Origin: Marimonas lutisalis
GTDB lineage: Bacteria > Pseudomonadota > Alphaproteobacteria > Rhodobacterales > Rhodobacteraceae
Direction of reading: 5' to 3'
Assembly (NCBI RefSeq): GCF_005434965.1
Contig: NZ_SKCI01000002.1
Location: forward strand, 62,001 to 126,000
Length of the DNA: 64,000 nt
Part shown: one piece after another, positions 33,965 to 41,595 of the stretch
How positions within the stretch are numbered: position 1 is the first letter of the stretch
Layout: each line of letters begins with the position of its first letter
Notes under the pieces: generated by a model
Databases searched by the model: none
Told to the model about the DNA's origin: nothing
The model's input: the letters and a program-made list of their open reading frames with translations, nothing else
Program-made: the position numbers and the translations under genes

Positions 33965-35263
33965 ATGCCCGAAACACGATTCATCAGCGATCTTTTCCGC
34001 CGCCTCGCGGGCTCCGGTCTCGGCGTGCTGGGCCGGGGGCGGGATAGTAACGATCCGGTCGACATGTGCCATTCGCTTCTCGATACCCAAAGCGAGGTTT
34101 CGGGCCTGGTGCTGGCCCGGCATATCCTCGACCGCTTCGAAGGCATGGATGCAGATGCCCGGCGCGCTGCGTTCTCGCGCATCGCGGCCGAATTCGGCCC
34201 CGATGAAGAGGCCCTGAAAACCGCCTTTGCCGGTTACACGGCGGGTGATGTCGTGGCGGCCCGGCGCCTGCACTTTGCCGCCGAACCGCGCAGCCAGCAT
34301 CTGATCCGCGCGCTCAACAGCGTGCCGGGGGCCACCGCGCGCCTGGTGCGCCTGCGCGCAAACCTCCTGCGCGAAACACGCAGCGACCCCGCACTTGCCA
34401 GTCTCGATCAGGATTTCCGCCACCTTTTCACCTCGTGGTTCAACCGCGGCTTTCTCGAACTGCGCCGGATCGACTGGCGCACGCCGGCCAACGTGCTGGA
34501 AAACATCATCGCCTACGAGGCCGTGCACGAGATCCGCGGCTGGAATGACCTGCGCCAGCGCGTCGGCGATCCCGATCGCAGGCTCTTTGCCTTCTTCCAT
34601 CCCGCCATGCCCGACGACCCGCTGATCTTCGTCGAAGTCGCTTTGACTGCAAAGGTGCCCTCGGCCATCGCACCCATTCTCGATGCCGGGCGAAACCGGC
34701 TCGATCCGGACGATGCCGCCGTGGCGGTGTTCTATTCCATCTCCAACTGCCACGAAGGGCTGCGCGGCATTTCCTTCGGCAACTTCCTGATCAAGCAGGT
34801 GGTCGAGGAACTGCGCCGCGACCTGCCACAGATCAACACCTACGTTACGCTGTCTCCGGTTCCCGGTCTGCGGCGCTGGGCCATGTCCGAGCTTCATGCC
34901 GAAACCCCGATCCTGCCTGCGCGTCACCGCACCGCGCTCGAAGCGCTCGGCCCCGACGAGGCACCCGCACCCGACATGTTGCGGGACATCGCGGCGCTCT
35001 ATCTCACCCGGGCGCGGCGCCCCGGCGGCGGTGCGCTGGACCCGGTGGCGCATTTTCATCTCGGCAATGGTGCGGTCCTTGAACACCTGCACATCGATGC
35101 TGACCTGTCGGACCAGGGCCGCGCAAACTCATGGGGTGCAATGGTGAACTACCTTTATGATGATGCCCGGATCGAGACCAATCACCAGGCCTATGTCACC
35201 GCGTCCGAAATCGCCGCATCCTCCGAATTGCGCAGCCGCGCGGCCAAGGCCGCCAAGAGGTGA
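33965..35263 (+). CDS. Malonyl-CoA decarboxylase
   Basis: MCD converts malonyl-CoA to acetyl-CoA and CO2. The 432-residue protein has the N-terminal helical MCD domain (about 1-170) and the C-terminal GNAT-like catalytic domain. The latter includes RRLFAFFHPAMPDDPLIFVEVAL near 210-232, FYSISNCHEGLRGISFGNFLIK near 258-279, and AHFHLGNGAVLEHLHIDADLS around 361-381, with the conserved His and Ser region. GGGGGA 7 bases before the ATG is a good ribosome-binding site. No peroxisomal or secretion signal exists, so it is cytosolic. It sits alone between the capsule-like gene and rnd. Confidence 0.93.
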   Translation: MPETRFISDLFRRLAGSGLGVLGRGRDSNDPVDMCHSLLDTQSEVSGLVLARHILDRFEGMDADARRAAFSRIAAEFGPDEEALKTAFAGYTAGDVVAARRLHFAAEPRSQHLIRALNSVPGATARLVRLRANLLRETRSDPALASLDQDFRHLFTSWFNRGFLELRRIDWRTPANVLENIIAYEAVHEIRGWNDLRQRVGDPDRRLFAFFHPAMPDDPLIFVEVALTAKVPSAIAPILDAGRNRLDPDDAAVAVFYSISNCHEGLRGISFGNFLIKQVVEELRRDLPQINTYVTLSPVPGLRRWAMSELHAETPILPARHRTALEALGPDEAPAPDMLRDIAALYLTRARRPGGGALDPVAHFHLGNGAVLEHLHIDADLSDQGRANSWGAMVNYLYDDARIETNHQAYVTASEIAASSELRSRAAKAAKR

Positions 35264-35358
35264 GACGACAAAACAGGTTGAACTCGCAAGTACCACACCC
35301 GATAACCCCGGCAGGCCCGCATCGGCCGGTACATTCGCTGTCAAAGGTACGAGGACAG

Positions 35359-35973
35359 ATGGCAAATCACCTTTACAAGGGCGACCTTCCCGACGGGCTC
35401 GATCTCGGTCCGGTCGTGGCGATCGATTGTGAAACCATGGGGCTCAATCCCCACCGCGACAGGCTCTGCGTGGTGCAGATGTCCTCGGGCGATGGCGATG
35501 CCCATCTGGTCCAGATCGAAAAGGGCCAGACCGCGGCGCCCAACCTGACGGCCATGCTGGCCGATCCAGACGTGCTCAAGCTCTTTCATTTCGGCCGGTT
35601 CGACATCGCCGTTCTGCTGCACACCTTCGGCGTGCTCACCGCGCCGGTCTACTGCACCAAGATCGCCTCGAAACTGGTGCGCACCTATACCGACCGGCAC
35701 GGGCTGAAATTCCTGCTTCAGGAACTGCTCCGCGTCGACATTTCCAAGCAGCAACAGATGTCCGACTGGGGCGCTAAAGACCTGACCGAGGCGCAACTCG
35801 ATTACGCCGCCTCCGACGTTCTGCATCTGCACGCCCTGCGCGACGCGCTCGAAGCCCGCCTCGCGCGCGAGGGCCGCACGGAAATGGCGCAGGCGTGTTT
35901 CCGCTTCCTTCCCACCCGCGCACAGCTTGATCTGGCGGGCTGGCCTGAAACGGATATCTTCGCGCATACATGA
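35359..35973 (+). CDS. rnd: Ribonuclease D (short form)
   Basis: A 204-residue DEDDy exonuclease that would trim tRNA or other RNA 3' ends. Exo I VAIDCETMGLNP supplies Asp23 and Glu25, Exo II FHFGRFDIAVL supplies an Asp near 83, and Exo III LDYAASDVLHLHAL near 150 supplies the Tyr and Asp. It lacks the C-terminal HRDC domains of E. coli RNase D, as many alphaproteobacterial forms do. I chose the ATG at 35359 (MANHLYKGDLP) rather than a start 33 codons upstream. kdsD overlaps its stop by four bases. Confidence 0.9.
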   Translation: MANHLYKGDLPDGLDLGPVVAIDCETMGLNPHRDRLCVVQMSSGDGDAHLVQIEKGQTAAPNLTAMLADPDVLKLFHFGRFDIAVLLHTFGVLTAPVYCTKIASKLVRTYTDRHGLKFLLQELLRVDISKQQQMSDWGAKDLTEAQLDYAASDVLHLHALRDALEARLAREGRTEMAQACFRFLPTRAQLDLAGWPETDIFAHT

Positions 35974-36938
35974 ATGACACGCTGAAATTCCTCGCCACCG
36001 CCCGCCGCGTCATCAAGACCGAGGCGGATGCGCTCAACCTGCTTGCCGATCACCTCAGCGCCGGGTTCTCCTCGGCTGTCGATCTGATCCTGAATGCCGA
36101 TGGCCGCGTGATCGTCTCGGGCATGGGCAAATCCGGCCATATCGCCCGGAAGATCGCGGCGACACTGGCCAGCACCGGTACGCCCGCGCAATTCGTCCAC
36201 CCGGCCGAGGCCAGCCACGGCGATTTGGGCATGATGGTCAAGGGCGACGTGGTGCTGATGCTGTCGAACTCGGGCGAAACGCCGGAACTGGCCGACATGA
36301 TCACCTATACCCGCCGCTTCGACATCCCGATGATCGGCGTGGCCAGCCGGGCCGAGTCGACCCTGCTGAAGCAGGCCGATGTCGCCATCGTCCTGCCCCC
36401 GGCGGAAGAGGCCTGCGGCACCGGCGTCGTGCCCACCACCACCACCACGATGACGCTGGCGCTGGGCGATGCGCTGGCGGTCGCGCTGATGGAACACCGG
36501 CAGTTCACGCCCGAACATTTCCGCGAGTTCCATCCGGGCGGAAAACTGGGCGCGCGGCTGTCCCGCGTGCGCGACCTGATGCACACCGGCGATGCGCTGC
36601 CGCTGGTCAATGGCGGCACACACATGTCCGATACCCTGCTCGAGATCAGCAAGAAGGGCTTCGGCGTGGTCGGTGTTACCGACGATGATGGCACGCTTGT
36701 CGGCATCATCACCGATGGCGACCTGCGCCGCCACATGGACGGGCTTCTTGAACTGACCGCCGCCGATGTGATGACGCGCGGCCCGCGCACCATCGCCCCC
36801 GAAGCACTGGCCGAAGAGGCCGTGGCGCAGATGAACAGCGCCAAGATCACCTGTCTTTTCGTCACCGGCGCCGACGATCACGGCCGGCCGACAGGGCTCC
36901 TGCATATCCACGATTGCCTGCGCGTCGGGCTTGGCTGA
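35970..36938 (+). CDS. kdsD: Arabinose-5-phosphate isomerase (KdsD/KpsF)
   Basis: Interconverts D-ribulose 5-phosphate and D-arabinose 5-phosphate, the first step of Kdo synthesis. The 322-residue protein has an N-terminal SIS domain (VIVSGMGKSGHIARKIAATL at about 47-66, HPAEASHGDLGMM and LSNSGETPEL). HPGGKLGARL and two C-terminal CBS domains from about 205 follow (FGVVGVTDDDGTLVGIITDGDLRR, ITCLFVTGADDHGRPTGLLHIHDCLR). It overlaps rnd and is followed immediately by lptC. kdsB lies at 48.9 kb. Confidence 0.96.
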   Translation: MNDTLKFLATARRVIKTEADALNLLADHLSAGFSSAVDLILNADGRVIVSGMGKSGHIARKIAATLASTGTPAQFVHPAEASHGDLGMMVKGDVVLMLSNSGETPELADMITYTRRFDIPMIGVASRAESTLLKQADVAIVLPPAEEACGTGVVPTTTTTMTLALGDALAVALMEHRQFTPEHFREFHPGGKLGARLSRVRDLMHTGDALPLVNGGTHMSDTLLEISKKGFGVVGVTDDDGTLVGIITDGDLRRHMDGLLELTAADVMTRGPRTIAPEALAEEAVAQMNSAKITCLFVTGADDHGRPTGLLHIHDCLRVGLG

Positions 36939-36939
36939 G

Positions 36940-37554
36940 ATGGCTCCGCGCCAGGATCTCTACTCGCGCATCGTCGCCTGGCTCAAGATTCTGCTACCGC
37001 TCACCGCGCTGGCAATCCTGTCCACGCTGTTCCTGTTGTCCAAGAATATCGACCCGACAACGACGATCCCCTTCACCACGATCGACCTGCGCGAACGCGC
37101 CCGCGATCAGCAGCTCACTTCGCCCGAGTTCGCCGGCGTGACCGAAAAGGGCGATCTCATCGCCTTCCGGGCGGTTTCCGCTATTCCCGACCCCGAAAAC
37201 AGCCACCGCGCCTTTGCCGATACGCTCTCGGCCCGGATCGATTTCGGAGATGGCAGCCAGCTTGCCTTTTCCGCTGACAACGGAACCATCGATCAGGATA
37301 CCAACATGGCCGATCTGGTCGGCAACGTCGTCATCCAAAGCTCGGCTGGCTATACCGTCACCACGGATCAGCTGATTTCGTCGATATCGGAAATTGCCGC
37401 TGAAGCGCCGGGCCCGATCCAGGGAAACGGGCCGCCGGGGCGTTTCTCGGCCGGGCGCATGGTCATCTACACGGACCCGGAAACCGATACGACGCAGATG
37501 CTATTCACCGATGGGGTCAAGCTGGTATATGATCCCTCAGAAACCAAGGACTGA
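36940..37554 (+). CDS. lptC: LPS export protein LptC (periplasmic, membrane-anchored)
   Basis: LptC hands LPS from LptB2FG to the LptA bridge. With the ATG at 36940 the protein is 204 residues: a short cytoplasmic start, a transmembrane helix at about 11-34 (IVAWLKILLPLTALAILSTLF), then an OstA-like beta-jellyroll (about 60-200). The jellyroll includes AFSADNGTIDQDTNMADLVGNVVIQSS-type repeats of beta strands. A TTG at 36931 would add three residues and overlaps kdsD. The LptC family is variable; position between kdsD and lptA supports the call. Confidence 0.88.
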   Translation: MAPRQDLYSRIVAWLKILLPLTALAILSTLFLLSKNIDPTTTIPFTTIDLRERARDQQLTSPEFAGVTEKGDLIAFRAVSAIPDPENSHRAFADTLSARIDFGDGSQLAFSADNGTIDQDTNMADLVGNVVIQSSAGYTVTTDQLISSISEIAAEAPGPIQGNGPPGRFSAGRMVIYTDPETDTTQMLFTDGVKLVYDPSETKD

Positions 37555-37558
37555 GCCA

Positions 37559-38053
37559 GTGCCGATTTTCCAAGCCCGCCTTACTGCTGCCGCCGCCTGC
37601 CTGGCGCTTCTGCCTCTGGTCGCGATTGCGCAGGGGGCACAGATCGCCTTTGGCGAGATGAAGCAGGACACGTCGCTGCCGGTCGAAGTCACCGCCGACA
37701 ATCTCGCCGTGAACCAGAACGACGGCACCGCGATATTCACCGGCAATGTGCTGGTCGGGCAGGGTGAAATGCGTCTCTCCGCCCCGCGTGTGCAGGTCTA
37801 CTATGCCGAGGGCAGCCAGCGGGTCGAACGGTTGCAGGCCACCGGAGGCGTCACCTTTGTCAGCGGCGAAGACGCCGCCGAAGCGGCCCGCGCCGACTAC
37901 AGTATCGATACCGGCATGATTCTCATGCAGGGCGATGTCCTGCTGGTTCAGGGGGACTCGGCCCTGACAGCCGACCGCATGACCGTCGATATCCAGTCCG
38001 GCACCGCCCAGATGGAAGGCCGGGTGAAAACGGTGTTGCAGGCCAATGAGTGA
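37559..38053 (+). CDS. lptA: LPS transport periplasmic protein LptA
   Basis: LptA forms the periplasmic filament that carries LPS. The 164-residue protein begins with a signal peptide (about 1-26, ARLTAAAACLALLPLVAIAQG). An OstA/LptA domain with PVEVTADNLAVNQNDGTAIF, GNVLVGQGEMRLSAPRVQVYY and an ASRAELDMENG-like region (SALTADRMTVDIQSGTAQME) follows. The GTG at 37559 has AAGGA 8 bases upstream, which fixes the start. A longer frame upstream overlaps lptC. The 3' end overlaps lptB by 8 bases. Confidence 0.92.
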   Translation: MPIFQARLTAAAACLALLPLVAIAQGAQIAFGEMKQDTSLPVEVTADNLAVNQNDGTAIFTGNVLVGQGEMRLSAPRVQVYYAEGSQRVERLQATGGVTFVSGEDAAEAARADYSIDTGMILMQGDVLLVQGDSALTADRMTVDIQSGTAQMEGRVKTVLQANE

Positions 38054-38816
38054 CACCAGAACCAAACCCGAGCTTACACTGACCGAAGGCAGCTCGGGGC
38101 TGCGCGTCCGCAACCTGCGCAAAAGCTACAAGAAGCGCGTCGTCATCCGCGACGTGTCGATGGATCTCGAACGCGGCGAGGTCGTCGGCCTGCTCGGCCC
38201 CAACGGCTCGGGCAAGACGACGACGTTCTATGCCGTCTGCGGCCTTGTATATCCCGAGGCGGGTCAGGTTCTCGTCGATGGGCGCGACGTGACCAACCTG
38301 CCTATGTACCGGCGGGCGCGGCTGGGTATCGGCTACCTGCCGCAGGAAATGTCCATCTTCCGCGGGATGAGCGTCGAGGACAACATCGCCTCGGTTCTCG
38401 AGATCGCCGAGAAAGATCGCCACAAGCGCCGCGAACGTCTCGAAGAGCTGTTGTCGGGTTTTTCGGTCGAGCATCTGCGCCGCGCCCCCGCGCTGGCCCT
38501 CTCCGGGGGCGAGCGCCGCCGGGTCGAGATTGCCCGCTGCCTTGCGGCGAACCCGAAATATCTTCTGCTCGATGAACCCTTTGCCGGGGTCGATCCGATC
38601 TCGGTCACCGATATCCGCCACCTTGTCGCCGACCTCAAGAAACGCGGTATCGGCGTGCTGATCACCGATCACAACGTGCGCGAAACCCTGGAAATCGTCG
38701 ATCGCGCCTACATCCTGCATGATGGCAAGGTGCTGATGTCAGGGACACCGGACGATGTCGTGCAGAACGAAAATGTCCGCCGCGTCTACCTCGGCGAGAA
38801 TTTCCGCATCTCGTGA
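38046..38816 (+). CDS. lptB: LPS export ABC transporter ATP-binding protein LptB
   Basis: LptB is the ATPase that powers LPS extraction with LptF and LptG. The 256-residue protein has Walker A GPNGSGKTTT at 51-60, a Q-loop at PQEMSIF, the signature LALSGGERRRVEIAR near 146-160, Walker B LLLDEPFAGVDPISV, and the H-loop His in ITDHNVRETL. The LptB-specific ending YLGENFRIS is present. It closes the kdsD-lptC-lptA-lptB run. rpoN, which follows lptB in many proteobacteria, is absent here. Confidence 0.97.
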   Translation: MSDTRTKPELTLTEGSSGLRVRNLRKSYKKRVVIRDVSMDLERGEVVGLLGPNGSGKTTTFYAVCGLVYPEAGQVLVDGRDVTNLPMYRRARLGIGYLPQEMSIFRGMSVEDNIASVLEIAEKDRHKRRERLEELLSGFSVEHLRRAPALALSGGERRRVEIARCLAANPKYLLLDEPFAGVDPISVTDIRHLVADLKKRGIGVLITDHNVRETLEIVDRAYILHDGKVLMSGTPDDVVQNENVRRVYLGENFRIS

Positions 38817-38860
38817 ACAGTGTTGTTCCGCGGCGCGGCGTTTTCGCTTGATCCAGTGCA

Positions 38861-38889
38861 TTGACTCGGACCCTTCAATCGCCTCAAAT
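38861..38889 (+). promoter_or_regulatory. Predicted hpf-ptsN promoter
   Basis: TTGACT at 38861-38866 and TCAAAT at 38884-38889 have a 17-base spacer. The gap between lptB and hpf is 241 bases and shows no convincing gene, so a separate promoter for hpf-ptsN is likely. A leader of about 160 bases would result. Confidence 0.4.
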
Positions 38890-39057
38890 GTAGCTATGAC
38901 AGTCGTGGACTTCGCCTTGTTCGCCTTTGTGACCTGCTTGTCAGGACACGGGCAGGGGCTAACGTCGCGGCGGTCATTTCTCAGCATTCGGGGATAACAA
39001 GAGCCGGCGGGATGTCCCGCGCGGAAAACGCCCGAATTGTCACGCAAAGGAGACAAG

Positions 39058-39627
39058 ATGCGCTATCAGATCAGTGGGAAACATATCGACGTCGGCAACG
39101 CTCTTCAGACCTATGTCCAGGAAGAGCTCGGCACGGTGGTCAGCAAATACGCCGAGCGTCCGACCGATGCGAATATCATTTTTTCCAAGAACGGCGCCGA
39201 GTTTGTCTGCGAATCCACCGTGCACCTGTCCACCGGCCTGACGGCCTCGGCCAAGGCGCATGCCCATGAAATCTATGCCGCTTTCGATGGTGCGTGCAGC
39301 AAGATGGAGAAACAGCTGCGGCGCTACAAACGCCGGCTGAAGGACCATCATCGCGAACGCGCCGAACCGGTTGAACTTCTTCAGGCGTCCTCGTATATCC
39401 TCGCCTCAGATCACGAAGACGAGGATTCGGAACCCGAAACCCTCCAGCCCATGATCGTCGCCGAGATGGAAACCCAAATTCCGTCTCTCTCCGTCGGAGA
39501 AGCGGTCATGCAAATGGAACTGGCCGGTGCGCCCGTTCTCGTCTTCCGGAACGAGGGAAAAGACGGGTTGAACGTCGTGTATCGCCGGGATGACGGCAAT
39601 ATCGGCTGGATTGATCCGCAAAACTGA
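39058..39627 (+). CDS. hpf: Ribosome hibernation promoting factor (long HPF)
   Basis: Long HPF dimerises 70S ribosomes into inactive 100S particles. The 189-residue protein has the N-terminal HPF/RaiA domain (MRYQISGKHIDVGNALQTYV, then basic KMEKQLRRYKRRLKDHHRER around 80-99). An acidic linker and a C-terminal dimerisation domain (SVGEAVMQMELAGAPVLVFRN, then NVVYRRDDGNIGWIDP) complete the long form. AAAGGAG at 39046-39052 fixes the ATG at 39058. ptsN follows after 47 bases. Confidence 0.96.
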   Translation: MRYQISGKHIDVGNALQTYVQEELGTVVSKYAERPTDANIIFSKNGAEFVCESTVHLSTGLTASAKAHAHEIYAAFDGACSKMEKQLRRYKRRLKDHHRERAEPVELLQASSYILASDHEDEDSEPETLQPMIVAEMETQIPSLSVGEAVMQMELAGAPVLVFRNEGKDGLNVVYRRDDGNIGWIDPQN

Positions 39628-39674
39628 GGCGACCGGGCCGGCGGCCCCGCCCTGTCGGAGCGACAGAACGAGAC

Positions 39675-40139
39675 ATGGAAATTTCCAACATCCTCAAGCC
39701 TGAGGCGGTCAAGGTTATTGCCTCCGCCTCCAGCAAGAAGCGTCTCCTGCACGAGCTGGGCGAGATCGCCAACACGGTCTATGGCCTCGATTCCAACATG
39801 GCGGTCGAGGCACTTCTCGAACGTGAAAACCTCGGGCCGACGGGTGTCGGCCACGGGGTGGCTCTGCCGCATGCGCGCGTCGACGACCTGGAACAGGTTG
39901 TCGGCGTGTTCGTGATGCTGGAAAAACCCATCGATTTCGATGCCGTCGATCGTCAGCCGGTCGATATCGCCTTCGCGCTCTTCGCTCCGAAAGAGGCCGG
40001 GGTCGATCATCTCAAGGCGCTGGCGCGGGTGTCACGCACCCTGCGCGACGAAGCGGTCTGCGCCAAGCTGCGCGCCAATTCCGATGCGCCCACGCTTTAT
40101 ACCATCCTGACCGAAGACCAGTCGGTTCAGGCGGCGTAA
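39675..40139 (+). CDS. ptsN: PTS IIA-like nitrogen regulatory protein PtsN
   Basis: PtsN (EIIANtr) is the end phosphoacceptor of the nitrogen PTS, which regulates potassium uptake and stress in other proteobacteria. The 154-residue protein is a single PTS EIIA type-2 domain with the phosphorylated histidine His66 in GVALPHARVD. RENLGPTGVGHG, RQPVDIAFALFAP and HLKALARVSRTLRD also match. The gene pair hpf-ptsN is conserved, although here rpoN is missing upstream. Confidence 0.96.
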   Translation: MEISNILKPEAVKVIASASSKKRLLHELGEIANTVYGLDSNMAVEALLERENLGPTGVGHGVALPHARVDDLEQVVGVFVMLEKPIDFDAVDRQPVDIAFALFAPKEAGVDHLKALARVSRTLRDEAVCAKLRANSDAPTLYTILTEDQSVQAA

Positions 40140-40143
40140 TTAC

Positions 40144-40168
40144 CGGGGTGCGGCTGTGCCGCGCCCCG
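40144..40168. terminator. Bidirectional hairpin between ptsN and the sulfotransferase gene
   Basis: CGGGGTGCGGC and GCCGCGCCCCG form an 11-bp stem with one G-T wobble and a TGT loop, placed between two convergent genes. No U-tract follows on either strand, so it is terminator-like rather than a classical intrinsic terminator. Confidence 0.55.
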
Positions 40169-40170
40169 CG

Positions 40171-41595
40171 TCATGCCCATTTCCCGAATCCGAACACTAG
40201 GTAATCGCGCTGATAGGCATCCTGCGCCGCGGCCTCGGTTGCGTCGTCATAGATGTCGGCCAGCGCAAAGGGCCTGTCCGGCCTGGCCTCTTCCAGGTCC
40301 GGCGCATCCATGTATCCCACCTGCTGGGCAAGCGCCGGCAGATAGGCAGCCAGCTCCTCTTCGCGCAGCACGAAATCGGGCAGGGCGAAATTGCCCATCC
40401 CGTGCAGGATCGCCGCCTGGCTGGCCCAGGCCGGATCCTGCCGCACCGCGCTCTGCCCCGACAGGTTCGCCTTGATGAACTCGAGGAAGGACAGGAACGC
40501 CGCGCGATGATCGTCCCGGCTCCAGCCCGCATCGGGCTCACCTTCCGGAATGGGCAGCTTGTGCACCCGCCGCAGGGTCTTGCGGATGCCGCCGAAACTG
40601 CCCTTGCCGGTCGTCAGGATGCGCGTGGTAAAGGCATGATGCGCCCGGGCCACCGGATGGCGCAGCACGGTAAAGGACCGGTGGCCGCTGTTGTCGCGCA
40701 TCCATTTGCGCAGGCTCTTCTGGTCGAAATCGCCTTGCAGCGCGTCAGGGCCCACGCCATCCAGCGCCGCCATCCAGGCGCGCACCTCGCGCTCGGGGCC
40801 GCCGCGCACCGGCAGATACATCAGCTTGGCTTTCGCGCAGGCCACGTATGAGGGCACAACCGCCCCCCGGCGCGGCTCGAAATTCGGCGTGCGCGTCAGG
40901 TTGAACCGGTCCAGGTCTGCCAGCGCCGCGCGCATCTCGTCAAAGTTTTCCACCTTCTCCGAAAGCGGCTCGGGGTTCTGGCGTTTGAGGTTCTTTTCCA
41001 GGTTTTCCAGCCGGTCGGGCTGGCCCAGCCAGGCGGCGATGCCATTCATCACGTCCACCTCCTGCAGGTCTTCATAGGCAACGTAGAATGCGGTCTGCCC
41101 CGTCACCTGCAGGCTGTGCTGCAACATCACCTGGAAATCCTGCAGATCCTCCAGGTGCCGTTTGAATTCGCCGGCGTCGAAATGCGCCTTCGCTTCCTTG
41201 CGTTTCTGCACGTTGGTCAGTTTCCACTGGCCCGTCGCCTTGGCGATCTTCCAGCTCACATAGCTGTCCACCGGGTTGCGCGTCAGGATGATCTTGGCGC
41301 AGCGTGGATCGGTCAGAATCTCTTCCAGGACGCGCGGCTCATGATCGTGGAAAAACCGGAACCCGGCGATGCCCTGCGCATGTTTCACGGCGTGGATCAG
41401 GCTCATCGGGTCGCGGTTGCGCTCTTCCTCGCTCACGCCCAGGCAGTCCTCGCGGTTGGGATAGCCGATGAAATGCGGGTTGAACGCTTCGCCCAGACAG
41501 GAAATTGCCGGAAAGGCATTCAGGTTCGATTCCAGGAAATTCGATCCCGTCCGCATCTCGGCGAAGACCACGAAATAGTCGAAAGGCTTCTGCAT
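40171..41595 (-). CDS. Sulfotransferase family protein (NodH-like), two-part
   Basis: A 474-residue protein whose N-terminal half matches PAPS-dependent sulfotransferases. The 5'-phosphosulfate loop FAEMRTGSNFLESNL is at 11-25, and the 3'-phosphate motif IILTRNPVDSYVSW is at 102-115 (Arg106, Ser111). An acidic/His patch FRFFHDHEP lies between. The C-terminal half (about 245-474) has RSFTVLRHPVARAHHAFTTRIL, which resembles another 3'-phosphate motif, but no second 5' loop. It may be an acceptor-binding or decayed duplicate module. The predicted role is sulfation of a surface glycan. The ATG directly abuts the stop of the upstream glycosyltransferase gene, so they are surely co-transcribed. Confidence 0.82.
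   Translation of the reverse strand: MQKPFDYFVVFAEMRTGSNFLESNLNAFPAISCLGEAFNPHFIGYPNREDCLGVSEEERNRDPMSLIHAVKHAQGIAGFRFFHDHEPRVLEEILTDPRCAKIILTRNPVDSYVSWKIAKATGQWKLTNVQKRKEAKAHFDAGEFKRHLEDLQDFQVMLQHSLQVTGQTAFYVAYEDLQEVDVMNGIAAWLGQPDRLENLEKNLKRQNPEPLSEKVENFDEMRAALADLDRFNLTRTPNFEPRRGAVVPSYVACAKAKLMYLPVRGGPEREVRAWMAALDGVGPDALQGDFDQKSLRKWMRDNSGHRSFTVLRHPVARAHHAFTTRILTTGKGSFGGIRKTLRRVHKLPIPEGEPDAGWSRDDHRAAFLSFLEFIKANLSGQSAVRQDPAWASQAAILHGMGNFALPDFVLREEELAAYLPALAQQVGYMDAPDLEEARPDRPFALADIYDDATEAAAQDAYQRDYLVFGFGKWA

Noticed and set aside
38755-38997. An 80-residue open frame between lptB and hpf
   Set aside because: It overlaps the end of lptB, has no ribosome-binding site or recognisable sequence, and crosses the predicted hpf promoter.
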